From positions 62,001-126,000 of the forward strand of contig NZ_JABVXF010000009.1 of assembly GCF_013349995.1 (NCBI RefSeq): a stretch of DNA of 64,000 bases, given 5' to 3'. A program made the translations under genes and the position numbers. The stretch's first letter is position 1. Every line of letters begins with the position of its first letter. The notes beneath the pieces are model-generated. The model ran no database searches, was not told where the DNA came from, and saw only the letters and a list, made by a program, of their open reading frames with translations. This document shows, in pieces, positions 8,419 to 17,018 of the stretch. The DNA comes from Pseudoalteromonas sp. 0303 (lineage in GTDB: Bacteria; Pseudomonadota; Gammaproteobacteria; Enterobacterales; Alteromonadaceae).

Positions 8419-9120
8419 TTACAGCGACTTTTCGATATCTTCTTGAGATGTATGACGAATATCTTTGCCGTTAACAAAATAGATGATGTATTCAGCAATA
8501 TTCTGGCAACGGTCGCCAATACGCTCTAATGAACGAACTGACCACACTAAATCCATAATTTTCGGGATTGAGCGTGGATCTTCCATCATATATGTCATAA
8601 TTTGACGGGTAATTGCTTCGTATTCGCGGTCAACTTTGGCGTCTTCTTTATGTACTTCAAACGCACATTGCACATCCATACGTGCAAATGCATCAAGTAC
8701 ATCATGAAGCATTTTTGATACTTGGCGACCCATGTTTTCAATGTTCACCAGTAGGTCTTGCTGATCTTTAGTGAATGAGTCCAGCGCAACTTTAGCAATA
8801 CGCTCAGCTTCATCACCAATACGCTCTAAATCGGCAATTGTTTTTGCAATAGCAATTACAAGACGTAAGTCACTCGCTGCCGGCTGGCGACGAGCGATAA
8901 TGCGTGTACATTCTTCGTCGATGTTCACTTCCATTGCATTTACTTTATAGTCGTTTTCACGAACTTTTTGTGCAAGATCGGCATCACCATTACTAACAGC
9001 ATCCAGTGCACTGTTTAGTTGTTGCTCAACTAAACCACCCATGTTTAATACATGGTTACGCACATTTTCAAGCTCTTCATTAAAGCGGCCCGAAATGTGT
9101 TTATTGATATTATGTTCCAT
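8419..9120 (-). CDS. phoU: PhoU, phosphate signalling regulator
   Basis: A 233-residue protein close to the usual PhoU length, built from two three-helix repeats. The metal-binding-type motifs occur as RIGDEAERIA (about residue 90) and RIGDRCQNIAEYI (about residue 195). PhoU links the Pst transporter to the PhoR kinase and holds down the Pho response when phosphate is plentiful. It is the last gene of pstC-pstA-pstB-phoU, 47 nt after pstB, with a GAGGT ribosome site. Confidence 0.95.
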   Translation of the reverse strand: MEHNINKHISGRFNEELENVRNHVLNMGGLVEQQLNSALDAVSNGDADLAQKVRENDYKVNAMEVNIDEECTRIIARRQPAASDLRLVIAIAKTIADLERIGDEAERIAKVALDSFTKDQQDLLVNIENMGRQVSKMLHDVLDAFARMDVQCAFEVHKEDAKVDREYEAITRQIMTYMMEDPRSIPKIMDLVWSVRSLERIGDRCQNIAEYIIYFVNGKDIRHTSQEDIEKSL

Positions 9121-9167
9121 TGTCTACCTCTATAAATTTCGTTTACGGTACCAAGTGACTTTATTGA

Positions 9168-9995
9168 CTAACCGTAACGGCCTGTAATGTAGTCTTCTGT
9201 TTTCTTCTTGCTTGGTGTTGTAAATAACGTATTGGTATCTGAATACTCAATCAACTCACCCATGTACATAAACGCAGTTTGGTCTGATACACGAGCAGCC
9301 TGTTGCATGTTGTGAGTAACGATTACCACGGTAAACTTATTCTTTAAGTCGTTAATTAGCTCTTCGATAACTAAAGTAGAAATTGGATCTAGTGCCGATG
9401 TAGGCTCATCCAGAAGTAGTACTTCAGGCTCGATAGCAATTGAGCGAGCAATAACAAGACGCTGTTGCTGGCCACCCGATAGGCCAAATGCACTATCGTG
9501 TAAACGGTCTTTAACTTCATCCCATAACGCCGCGCCACGTAAAGATTGTTCAACCACTTCGTCTAGTTTACGCTTTTCTTTAATACCTTGTAAGCGTAGG
9601 CCATAAACGACATTTTCGTAGATTGATTTTGGAAATGGATTAGGACGTTGGAATACCATCCCGACATTTCTTCGTAGTGCAGCAACATCTACATTCTTAT
9701 CATAGATATTGTGACCATGTAGTAAGATCTCACCATCGATACGACAGCTATCAACAAGGTCGTTCATACGGTTGATACAACGTAAAAGTGTTGATTTACC
9801 ACAACCCGATGGACCGATAAATGCTGTTACCTGACCTTTTGGGATGTTCATATTTACGCCGCTAAGCGCTTGTTTATCACCGTAGTATAGATCTAAGTTT
9901 TTAATCTCTAACGCTGTTTGTTCTGCAGTTAGGTTATCTAAATCTAGCTTTGCCGCGCTTTTCGCTTGGTTTACTTGTGGTGCAACTGTAATCAT
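9168..9995 (-). CDS. pstB: PstB, ATPase of the phosphate ABC transporter
   Basis: A 275-residue cytoplasmic ATP-binding subunit. It has Walker [10 protein letters not shown] (about 59-67), signature LSGGQQQR (about 172-179) and Walker [13 protein letters not shown] (about 192-203). It powers high-affinity phosphate import through the PstA-PstC channel. It carries about 20 extra residues at the N terminus compared with short PstB proteins. It lies 26 nt after pstA in the same operon. Confidence 0.96.
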   Translation of the reverse strand: MITVAPQVNQAKSAAKLDLDNLTAEQTALEIKNLDLYYGDKQALSGVNMNIPKGQVTAFIGPSGCGKSTLLRCINRMNDLVDSCRIDGEILLHGHNIYDKNVDVAALRRNVGMVFQRPNPFPKSIYENVVYGLRLQGIKEKRKLDEVVEQSLRGAALWDEVKDRLHDSAFGLSGGQQQRLVIARSIAIEPEVLLLDEPTSALDPISTLVIEELINDLKNKFTVVIVTHNMQQAARVSDQTAFMYMGELIEYSDTNTLFTTPSKKKTEDYITGRYG

Positions 9996-10021
9996 CTCTG
10001 TCTACCTATAAAAATTCTGTA

Positions 10022-11671
10022 TTAATGCTCAAGAGCTCTAAACTTTTCGCGTAAGTGGTTACGAATACCAATCGCGGTGATATTCAGGGCGATAATTACT
10101 GATACCAGTAAGAATGCCGTGGCATATACCAGCGGACGTGCCGCTTCTACGTTAGGGCTTTGGAAACCAACATCGTAAATGTGGAAACCTAAGTGCATAA
10201 ATTTTCTATCTAAATGTATGTATGGGAAGTTACCGTCAAGTGGCAGTGTTGGCGCCATCTTAACAACACCAACAAGCATTAGTGGTGCTACTTCACCGGC
10301 TGCACGTGCAACCGCTAAGATTAAACCTGTCATAATCGCTGGGCTTGCCATCGGAATGATGATACGCCATAGCGTTTCTGCTTTTGTTGCGCCAAGTGCT
10401 AATGAACCATGACGAACCGTACTTGGAATACGTGATAAACCTTCTTCAGTCGAAACAATAACAACAGGAAGCGTTAAAATTGCTAGCGTTAAAGCAGACC
10501 AAATCACACCTGGCGTACCAAATACTGGGCTTGGCGATGACTCAGGGTAGAACAATTGGTCAATACTGCCACCTAGCATGTATACAAAGAAACCTAGACC
10601 AAATACACCGTATACAATCGAAGGTACACCCGCAAGGTTGATTACCGCGATACGGATCATCTTAGTCACGGCATTTTTTGCTGCGTATTCGTGTAAGTAA
10701 ATCGCTGCAACAACACCAAACGGCGTCACAATCACTGCCATTAGTAATACCATGAACACGGTACCGAAAATTGCCGGGAATACACCACCTTCAGTGTTAG
10801 CTTCACGCGGGTCATCTGCTACAAACTTACCAAGCTGTACAAAGTAGTGACCAAGCTTAGCAAAGAAGCCCATGTCATTAGGGAACCACACATCAAGAAC
10901 TTGATACAGAGGTAAAGTAACCACTTCACCACGCATGTCTCTCACAGTTACTTGGTCACGCTTTGCTTGTTTACGAAGCGCAAATAACTGCTTTTCTAAC
11001 ACTGTGTACTCAGCACGTAGCTCAGCACGCGCTTGTGCAAGCTCAGCAACACGCTCATCGGTTAGTTCGTTATCAAGCTGGTATGCTTTTTCTCTTAAGC
11101 GTAAACGCTCAAGTTCATAGTTAATATGACCAATATCACCATTTTGTAAGTCTAACGCTTGGTCATTCAGGTCAACAGCACGGTCGACAAGCTCATAAAG
11201 CACGTCGATTTTGTTATCTGTGATAACTTCACCGTCTTTAATAACCTGCTCTACATAACCGTAGAAGTTACCGTTTTTACTACGCTCGAATACAGCAAGC
11301 TCAGCTGGCGCAGTACGCGATGTGATGTCTGTCTCTAGTACCCAACGGAAATCTAGAGCTACGTACTCACGGTTACCTGTTTTAATCAATAAACGCTCTA
11401 GTTGCTCTTTATCGTAATTAGATAAATCAACACCCGTCGCCTCAATAAGTGATTTTGCAACTAGTTCACGGTCATAAATTTCACCGATAACTGTTTGTTT
11501 TTCAACTGAGCCTTGCAGCTCAAATTGCACTACTTCTGATGGCCAGAAAAAGCTTAAACCTTTCCAAGCAATCATGGCTAGTAAGCCAAGAACCGAGATT
11601 AAACTGATGCTTACCGCACCGCCGGTCATCCAAATCCAAGGAGAACCAGACTTAAACCACTGCTTTACCAT
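10022..11671 (-). CDS. pstA: PstA, phosphate ABC permease with a large extracytoplasmic insert
   Basis: 549 residues, roughly twice the length of E. coli PstA. One N-terminal helix (about 13-37) is followed by a long, charged, partly coiled extracytoplasmic region (about 40-275), then by the permease core with about five more helices. The core ABC-permease loop EAA-type segment occurs as ALGATKAETLWRIIIPMASPAIMTG near residue 420. The start at 11671 (MVKQWF) is chosen over a GTG at 11686 because GGTGGAG precedes it by 9 nt. The extended form is known in Vibrio and Alteromonadales Pst systems. It is tightly coupled to pstC upstream. Confidence 0.93.
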   Translation of the reverse strand: MVKQWFKSGSPWIWMTGGAVSISLISVLGLLAMIAWKGLSFFWPSEVVQFELQGSVEKQTVIGEIYDRELVAKSLIEATGVDLSNYDKEQLERLLIKTGNREYVALDFRWVLETDITSRTAPAELAVFERSKNGNFYGYVEQVIKDGEVITDNKIDVLYELVDRAVDLNDQALDLQNGDIGHINYELERLRLREKAYQLDNELTDERVAELAQARAELRAEYTVLEKQLFALRKQAKRDQVTVRDMRGEVVTLPLYQVLDVWFPNDMGFFAKLGHYFVQLGKFVADDPREANTEGGVFPAIFGTVFMVLLMAVIVTPFGVVAAIYLHEYAAKNAVTKMIRIAVINLAGVPSIVYGVFGLGFFVYMLGGSIDQLFYPESSPSPVFGTPGVIWSALTLAILTLPVVIVSTEEGLSRIPSTVRHGSLALGATKAETLWRIIIPMASPAIMTGLILAVARAAGEVAPLMLVGVVKMAPTLPLDGNFPYIHLDRKFMHLGFHIYDVGFQSPNVEAARPLVYATAFLLVSVIIALNITAIGIRNHLREKFRALEH

Positions 11672-11686
11672 GTCGTGTCTCTCCAC

Positions 11687-13921
11687 CTACATTGAACTGT
11701 ATTTATCACGCAGTTGCTGTCGTACAAACTCAGCCACTGTGTTGAAAATGAATGTGAATATGAATAATACAAATGCTGCTAAGAATAGAATGCGATAATG
11801 CGAGCTACCTACCTCAGACTCAGGCATTTCTACCGCGATATTCGCTGCAAGTGTTCTCATACCCTGGAAGATACTCCAGTCCATAATAGGTGTATTACCT
11901 GTTGCCATTAGTACAATCATTGTTTCACCTACAGCACGGCCTAGACCCATCATTACTGCTGAGAAGATACCCGGGCTTGCTGTTAGTAATACTACGCGAA
12001 CCAATGTTTGCCATTGTGTTGCACCTAGTGCTAATGAACCGTTTGATAAGTGCTTAGGAACACTGAATACCGCATCTTCAGCAATTGAGAAGATAGTTGG
12101 AATAACAGCAAAGCCCATCGCAATACCAACAACTAGTGAGTTACGTTGGTCAAACGTCATACCCAGTTCATTGGTTAAGTACTGACGCACATTGCCGTCA
12201 AACATCCAAAGCTCAATTGAGTTACTCATCGCAAACGATAACCAGCCGATGAAAATAACCACTGGAATAAGTAAAATTGAGTGCGAACCTTCAGGAATAC
12301 GGTGACGAATTGACGCCGGTAGCTTATTCCAACCAAATGCGGTTAATAAGATACCAATTGGCAGCAATACTAATAATCCGACAATCGCTGGTAAATGTTC
12401 TTCAATTAATGGTGCTAACCAAAGACCCGCTAAGAAACCTAGGATTACCGTTGGTAATGCTTCCATGATTTCTACAGTCGGCTTAACCACTTTACGTAAT
12501 TCACTCGACATAAAGTACGCCGTGTAAATTGCCGCTGAAAGCGCAATTGGTACCGCAAATAACATTGCGTACATTGCCGCTTTAATTGTACCGAATGAAA
12601 TTGGCACTAATGAGAACTTAGATTCAAAGTCATCACTTGCAGACGTTGACTGCCAAATGTAGCCCGGCTCTGGGTAACCTTCGTACCATACTTCTTGCCA
12701 CAAGGCAGACCAAGTTACTTCTGGGTGCTCGTTATGAATTTCAATTACTTTTAGCGCATCATCAGCAAGAATAAGTGCCGCATTTGAACGTGGCGCTATT
12801 GCAAAGTTTTGAATTGGACCTTCGCTTACTTTACCTTGCCACAGTTTGGCATCGCTAGTTGTGTAATAAATACCTAGCTCACCGTTAGCGCCTGCTGTGA
12901 AGAAGGTACGACGGTAGAACTCTGTAAAAATGTTTAGTTTCGATTGCTTGCTGGTTTCAAAAGCACGGATCTTTTGGAACTGGCGACCATTTTCAGTGTT
13001 TACTTCAAACCACTGTGAAACTTCGCCATTATCGTTAGCAAGCATCAGTGAGTTGGCACCAGCCAATAGCTGAGTTGAAACTAGGTTCGCGTTTTCTTCG
13101 TTAGCTGCAAGCAGTTGGATTTGCTCAACTTCAGAAGGGTAACGAGTATCGTATACGTAAATTTGATTTGCTGAACGCACGAATGTACGTGTTGTATCTG
13201 GTGAGATTAATAGCTCATCAACACGACCTTCGATATCAAGCTCAGTACGCTCAACAACCCACTCTACTTCGCCGGTGAACATGTTTTCTTCACCCACAAA
13301 ACTGCTGAATATAACGCGCTTGTCAGCCGTTAAAGCAACAACAGCTGTTTTATCTTCGTAGTGGCTAAATGCAAATTTAGTGATTGCCGCACCTTGCTCA
13401 TCAACTTCAAGCGCCATATCACCCAGCGGGTAATCTAAACGTGGTGTTAATTGGCGTTGATTGTTCGGGAATGTCACTAGGAATTTTGGCGCAACCACAA
13501 CCACAGAGCCATTTTCTAGGCCGTATGCGTATTGCCCCTGAAACGGTGCAGAGCTTGCGAAGCTGCTTACATCGCTTGGTAATTCTGTATTAAGAGTGGT
13601 GATCTTTTTACCAAATTGCTCTTTTTCAACATTGTAAAAGTCCACATTACCTTTTTCACCGAGTAAAAAGGCAATTTCTGTTTGTTCTTCAATGCCAAGA
13701 CCCACAACTTCTGACGCATTTTGTAGTTTTACACTGTTACGTGTATCTACTTTTGCTGACTCAAAAATAGGTTGAACAACATAAAGAAGGTAAAAGAATA
13801 TAAGTAGCAGTGCTACTAGCACCATTACGCCACCTGCGGAAATACCCCACTTGGCAAACCTGTCTTTAAATAGACGGCTTCTATCCGTATGAAAGGTAGG
13901 TTTATTCGGATTGGAAGTCAT
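11687..13921 (-). CDS. pstC: PstC, phosphate ABC permease with a large periplasmic domain
   Basis: A 744-residue permease partner of PstA. After one N-terminal helix (about 23-47) comes a periplasmic region of roughly 380 residues that looks beta-propeller-like, with repeated hydrophobic and DxxT/V strands. The membrane core follows from about residue 445, ending with the permease loop ALGATQWQTLVRVVL. E. coli PstC is only about 320 residues. The start at 13921 (MTSNPNK) is preferred over a frame extending 33 bases further because AAGGG lies 8-9 nt upstream and the upstream extension would run into the -10 box. First gene of the pst operon, behind a PhoB-type promoter. Confidence 0.93.
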   Translation of the reverse strand: MTSNPNKPTFHTDRSRLFKDRFAKWGISAGGVMVLVALLLIFFYLLYVVQPIFESAKVDTRNSVKLQNASEVVGLGIEEQTEIAFLLGEKGNVDFYNVEKEQFGKKITTLNTELPSDVSSFASSAPFQGQYAYGLENGSVVVVAPKFLVTFPNNQRQLTPRLDYPLGDMALEVDEQGAAITKFAFSHYEDKTAVVALTADKRVIFSSFVGEENMFTGEVEWVVERTELDIEGRVDELLISPDTTRTFVRSANQIYVYDTRYPSEVEQIQLLAANEENANLVSTQLLAGANSLMLANDNGEVSQWFEVNTENGRQFQKIRAFETSKQSKLNIFTEFYRRTFFTAGANGELGIYYTTSDAKLWQGKVSEGPIQNFAIAPRSNAALILADDALKVIEIHNEHPEVTWSALWQEVWYEGYPEPGYIWQSTSASDDFESKFSLVPISFGTIKAAMYAMLFAVPIALSAAIYTAYFMSSELRKVVKPTVEIMEALPTVILGFLAGLWLAPLIEEHLPAIVGLLVLLPIGILLTAFGWNKLPASIRHRIPEGSHSILLIPVVIFIGWLSFAMSNSIELWMFDGNVRQYLTNELGMTFDQRNSLVVGIAMGFAVIPTIFSIAEDAVFSVPKHLSNGSLALGATQWQTLVRVVLLTASPGIFSAVMMGLGRAVGETMIVLMATGNTPIMDWSIFQGMRTLAANIAVEMPESEVGSSHYRILFLAAFVLFIFTFIFNTVAEFVRQQLRDKYSSM

Positions 13922-14269
13922 CAAAACACCCTTAAATCTTAACGTTGCGCGCATTATATTTCACCAAGATGACAGTAATGTTACAAACGTCATAATTCAG
14001 TGTAATAAAGCAAGTATTTCAGGGACGTATTTTAAAGTTAAAAAATGACCAAATTGCGACATTGCTCTGCGTATTTATAACGACCAAATTGACAAGCTAA
14101 CAAACTGTTATAACTAATTTTTTATAACTATATGGAAAAAATTGGACAAACAATAAAACTGCATCAATACTCAAGATGACTTATTTTTTTCGACAATAAG
14201 AATCATTTTTAACCAACGCCTCCTTCCTTTTATTGCATTTTTCAGAGGCATTTTTATAGAGATATAAGT
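13922..14269. other. 348-bp divergent regulatory region between pstC and the gcvR-like gene
   Basis: No gene is visible. It holds the PhoB-type pstC promoter at its left end. There is a direct repeat of TTATAACTA around 14108-14130, and a GCCTC/GAGGC dyad (14218-14222 and 14245-14249) just before the rightward gene. The middle is AT-rich, with no clear promoter hexamers for the rightward gene. Confidence 0.6.
13953..13986 (-). promoter_or_regulatory. PhoB box and -10 element of the pst operon
   Basis: Read on the minus strand, TTGTAAC-ATTA-CTGTCAT occupies 13986-13969. This is two 7-base units spaced by 4, as in the E. coli Pho box built on CTGTCAT, and the promoter-proximal unit is exact. 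Ten bases further is TATAAT (13958-13953). In PhoB promoters the box replaces the -35 element at this distance. Transcription would begin about 25 nt before the pstC ATG. PhoB itself is not in the window. Confidence 0.75.
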
Positions 14270-14776
14270 ATGAAGCAGTTAGTAATTACTATTTTGGGGC
14301 CAGATAAACCCGGCCTAGTTGAAGACCTTTCAGCCACAATTTTAAACCATCATGGTAACTGGTTAAGCAGTAATTTGAGCCACCTTGCAGGTCACTTTGC
14401 AGGGATCATTGAGGCAGCAGTGCCTGAAGAGCACCTGCAAGAGCTGCAAGACGCATTGCATAGTTTGCCGTATTTAGAAATCAGAATTGAACGCGGCGCC
14501 GAAACACTTTCAGAAGAAAAATCTGAACAAATCAATTTTGTCATTACTGGCAACGACAGACCTGGCATTGTGCAAGAGCTTGCCAGCGTTATTCGTCACA
14601 AAGGGGCGAATATCACTCACCTAAATTCGAAACAACAAAGTGCACCAAACTGGGGTGTGCCAATTTTTAGTGCTGTTGCCACCGTTGCTTTGCCAATAGG
14701 CATGAACAAAGACGAAGTAATCACGGCACTCGAGTCTATTACCACAGACTTAATTGTTGATATTGAGGACGCATAA
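14270..14776 (+). CDS. GcvR-like double ACT-domain regulator
   Basis: 168 residues comprising two ACT domains (about 3-75 and about 90-165), each opening with a glycine-binding-type motif: GPDKPGLVEDLS and GNDRPGIVQELA. This is the layout of GcvR, the glycine-cleavage-system accessory regulator that binds GcvA in E. coli. There is no DNA-binding domain. Neither gcvA nor gcv genes are near. In several Alteromonadales a homologue sits elsewhere beside bcp/dapA, so the location here beside phosphate genes is not informative. Function is by family only. Confidence 0.8.
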   Translation: MKQLVITILGPDKPGLVEDLSATILNHHGNWLSSNLSHLAGHFAGIIEAAVPEEHLQELQDALHSLPYLEIRIERGAETLSEEKSEQINFVITGNDRPGIVQELASVIRHKGANITHLNSKQQSAPNWGVPIFSAVATVALPIGMNKDEVITALESITTDLIVDIEDA

Positions 14777-14824
14777 CAAGCAAGTTTATAGGGATATTTA
14801 AACTTAAACTAAGCTTTAAAATTA

Positions 14825-14860
14825 ATGACATACATGTCACATAACTGACATGTATGTCAT
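14825..14860. repeat. Perfect 15-bp inverted repeat before ppk
   Basis: ATGACATACATGTCA (14825-14839) and TGACATGTATGTCAT (14846-14860) are exact reverse complements around the loop CATAAC. Each arm is itself built from TGTCA/TGACA units. No T run follows, so it is not a typical terminator for the preceding gene. It overlaps the upstream PhoB-like boxes of the ppk promoter. Confidence 0.9.
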
Positions 14861-14907
14861 AAAAGTGATAAATACGTCATATAAACGTCATCTGCATCCT
14901 CTATATT
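14834..14907 (+). promoter_or_regulatory. Tandem PhoB-like boxes and -10 element of ppk-ppx
   Basis: Three candidate boxes with the 7-4-7 layout: ATGTCAC-ATAA-CTGACAT (14834-14851), ATGTCAT-AAAA-GTGATAA (14854-14871) and ACGTCAT-ATAA-ACGTCAT (14874-14891). The last is followed after exactly 10 nt by TATATT (14902-14907), the same geometry as at pstC. Transcription would begin about 23 nt before the ppk ATG. The half sites are close to CTGTCAT. Phosphate-starvation control of ppk through PhoB is known in other gammaproteobacteria. Confidence 0.78.
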
Positions 14908-14936
14908 CTAACTAGCTATAAACGTTGGAAAACCAG

Positions 14937-17018
14937 ATGAACGCATCACATTCTTCTTCTCAAGCCGTTAATTACTTTGCCAAAGAGCTAAGTTGGCTGT
15001 CTTTTAATGAACGCGTGCTGCAAGAAGCTAAAGATAAATCTAACCCGATTATTGAGCGCATGCGCTTTTTAGGTATTTACTCAAACAACATGGATGAGTT
15101 TTTCCGTGTTCGTGTTGCCGATGTAAAACGCCGAATATTACTTAATAAAATTCCTGATGCGAACTTTGAAGAAGACGAAATACTACTTCATCAGATCCAA
15201 AGTAAGGTGCTGCAGCTTGGTAAAAAGTTTAACCAAATTCATAAAGACATTTTAAATGACTTAAACGAGCACAATATTCACGTTGAGTTACCTGAGGAGC
15301 TATCTGAATTTCACTTGAGTTGGCTGAAAAAATTCTTCCACGACAATGTGCTGCAACACATATTGCCGATTTTACTCTCTGAAAAGAAAGACTACTCAGA
15401 TCAAATCAACGACACCATGACCTATTTGTTTGTCGAGATGACCAACCAAAAAAGTCATTATGCCATGATGGAAGTGCCAACCGACCGCGTATCTCGTTTT
15501 GTTATTTTGCCACCAGAGAAAACGCGCCGTCACAAAACCATTGTGATGCTTGATGACATTATCGCCTACTTTATTCGCGATGTGTTTAGCAGCTTTTTTA
15601 GCTTTGATGATATTCAATGTTATGCCATCAAATTGACCCGTGATGCCGAATACAACTTAGATGACGAGCTTGAAGAAGGCTTGCTCGATAAAATGTCAAA
15701 AGGTCTAAAACAACGTATTTCTGCAGAGCCTGTGCGCCTTGTTTATGACGAGAGCATGCCAGCTGAGATGCTTAAAGTGATGAAAAAGCGCCTTAATATA
15801 AGCCAACATGATGCGCTGATCCCCGGCGGCCGTTACCGTAATTTCCGCGATTTCATTGCCTTTCCGAATGTTGGCCGTCAGTATTTAGAAAACAAACCAC
15901 TGCCTGCATTACAAAGTACGGCTTTTAACAATCACTCAAGTGTGTTTGATGCCATTTCAGAGCAAGATATTTTACTGTATTACCCCTACCACACCTTTAA
16001 CCACTTACTTGAATTTGTACGCCAAGCAGCATTTGACCCAGATGTAACCCAAATTAAGGTCAATATTTATCGCGTTGCGAGTCAGTCTCGACTTGTCTCT
16101 ACGCTTATTAATGCCGCCAAAAATGGCAAACACGTAACCGTTATGGTTGAGCTGAAAGCGCGCTTTGATGAACAAAACAATATTGAATGGGCAAAAACCC
16201 TAAGCAATGCCGGTGTTAAAGTGATCTTTGGTATTCCTGCGTTGAAAGTTCACAGTAAGTTATGCGTTATTCACCGTAAAGAAAAGAACAACATAGTGAA
16301 ATATGCCCATATAGGCACGGGTAACTTCCACGAAAAAACCGCCAAAGTCTACACTGACTTTAGCTTATTCACCAAGTTTGAGGGCATTAGTGAAGAGTGC
16401 GATAGTGTGTTTAAGTTTATCGAAAGCAGCTATAAACCATTTCAATTTGATCATTTGATGATTTCGCCAGTCAACGCACGACAAACTATTATGTCGCTAA
16501 TTGATGCTGAAATAACCAATGTAGAACATGGTAAGGCTGGTAGAATTACGCTAAAAATAAACAACCTTGTTGATAAAGAGCTGGTTGATCATCTCTACTT
16601 TGCCGCAAGACGCGGCGTGAAAATTCGCATTATTGTGCGTGGCATGTGCTCGTTAGTGCCTTCTGCCGTTAACGAAAATATTCGCATTATTAGTATCGTT
16701 GACCGCTTTTTAGAGCACCCTCGGGTGATGGTGTTTCATAATAATGGCGACGAAAAGGTTTATATTTCATCGGCAGACTGGATGACCCGAAATCTTGATC
16801 ATCGCGTTGAAGTAGCCGCACCGATTTATGATGAAAAATTAAAACAGCTTATTATTGATATTCTTGAGCTACAGTTTAAAGATAGAACAAAAGCACGCAT
16901 AATCGATAGCGAACAAAAAAACAGCTATGTGCGCCGCGGCAATCGTAAGAAAATTCGCTCGCAAATTGCCATTTATGACCACCTTAAGAAATGGGAAAGT
17001 AACTATAATAATGAATGA
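14937..17018 (+). CDS. ppk: Polyphosphate kinase 1
   Basis: A 693-residue enzyme that polymerises the gamma-phosphate of ATP into inorganic polyphosphate, reversibly. The N-terminal motif ELSWLSFNERVLQEA is diagnostic. The predicted phospho-histidine is His439 in ALKVHSKL, and His594 in RFLEHPRV is the second catalytic histidine. Length matches E. coli PPK1. The start at 14937 is chosen over a TTG at 14925 because GGA lies 7 nt before it. It overlaps ppx by 8 bp, so the synthetic and degrading enzymes are translationally coupled, behind a PhoB-type promoter. Confidence 0.96.
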   Translation: MNASHSSSQAVNYFAKELSWLSFNERVLQEAKDKSNPIIERMRFLGIYSNNMDEFFRVRVADVKRRILLNKIPDANFEEDEILLHQIQSKVLQLGKKFNQIHKDILNDLNEHNIHVELPEELSEFHLSWLKKFFHDNVLQHILPILLSEKKDYSDQINDTMTYLFVEMTNQKSHYAMMEVPTDRVSRFVILPPEKTRRHKTIVMLDDIIAYFIRDVFSSFFSFDDIQCYAIKLTRDAEYNLDDELEEGLLDKMSKGLKQRISAEPVRLVYDESMPAEMLKVMKKRLNISQHDALIPGGRYRNFRDFIAFPNVGRQYLENKPLPALQSTAFNNHSSVFDAISEQDILLYYPYHTFNHLLEFVRQAAFDPDVTQIKVNIYRVASQSRLVSTLINAAKNGKHVTVMVELKARFDEQNNIEWAKTLSNAGVKVIFGIPALKVHSKLCVIHRKEKNNIVKYAHIGTGNFHEKTAKVYTDFSLFTKFEGISEECDSVFKFIESSYKPFQFDHLMISPVNARQTIMSLIDAEITNVEHGKAGRITLKINNLVDKELVDHLYFAARRGVKIRIIVRGMCSLVPSAVNENIRIISIVDRFLEHPRVMVFHNNGDEKVYISSADWMTRNLDHRVEVAAPIYDEKLKQLIIDILELQFKDRTKARIIDSEQKNSYVRRGNRKKIRSQIAIYDHLKKWESNYNNE

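Noticed and set aside
14104..14130. TTATAACTA direct repeat as an additional PhoB site before pstC
   Set aside because: The units do not resemble CTGTCAT and the spacing is wrong.
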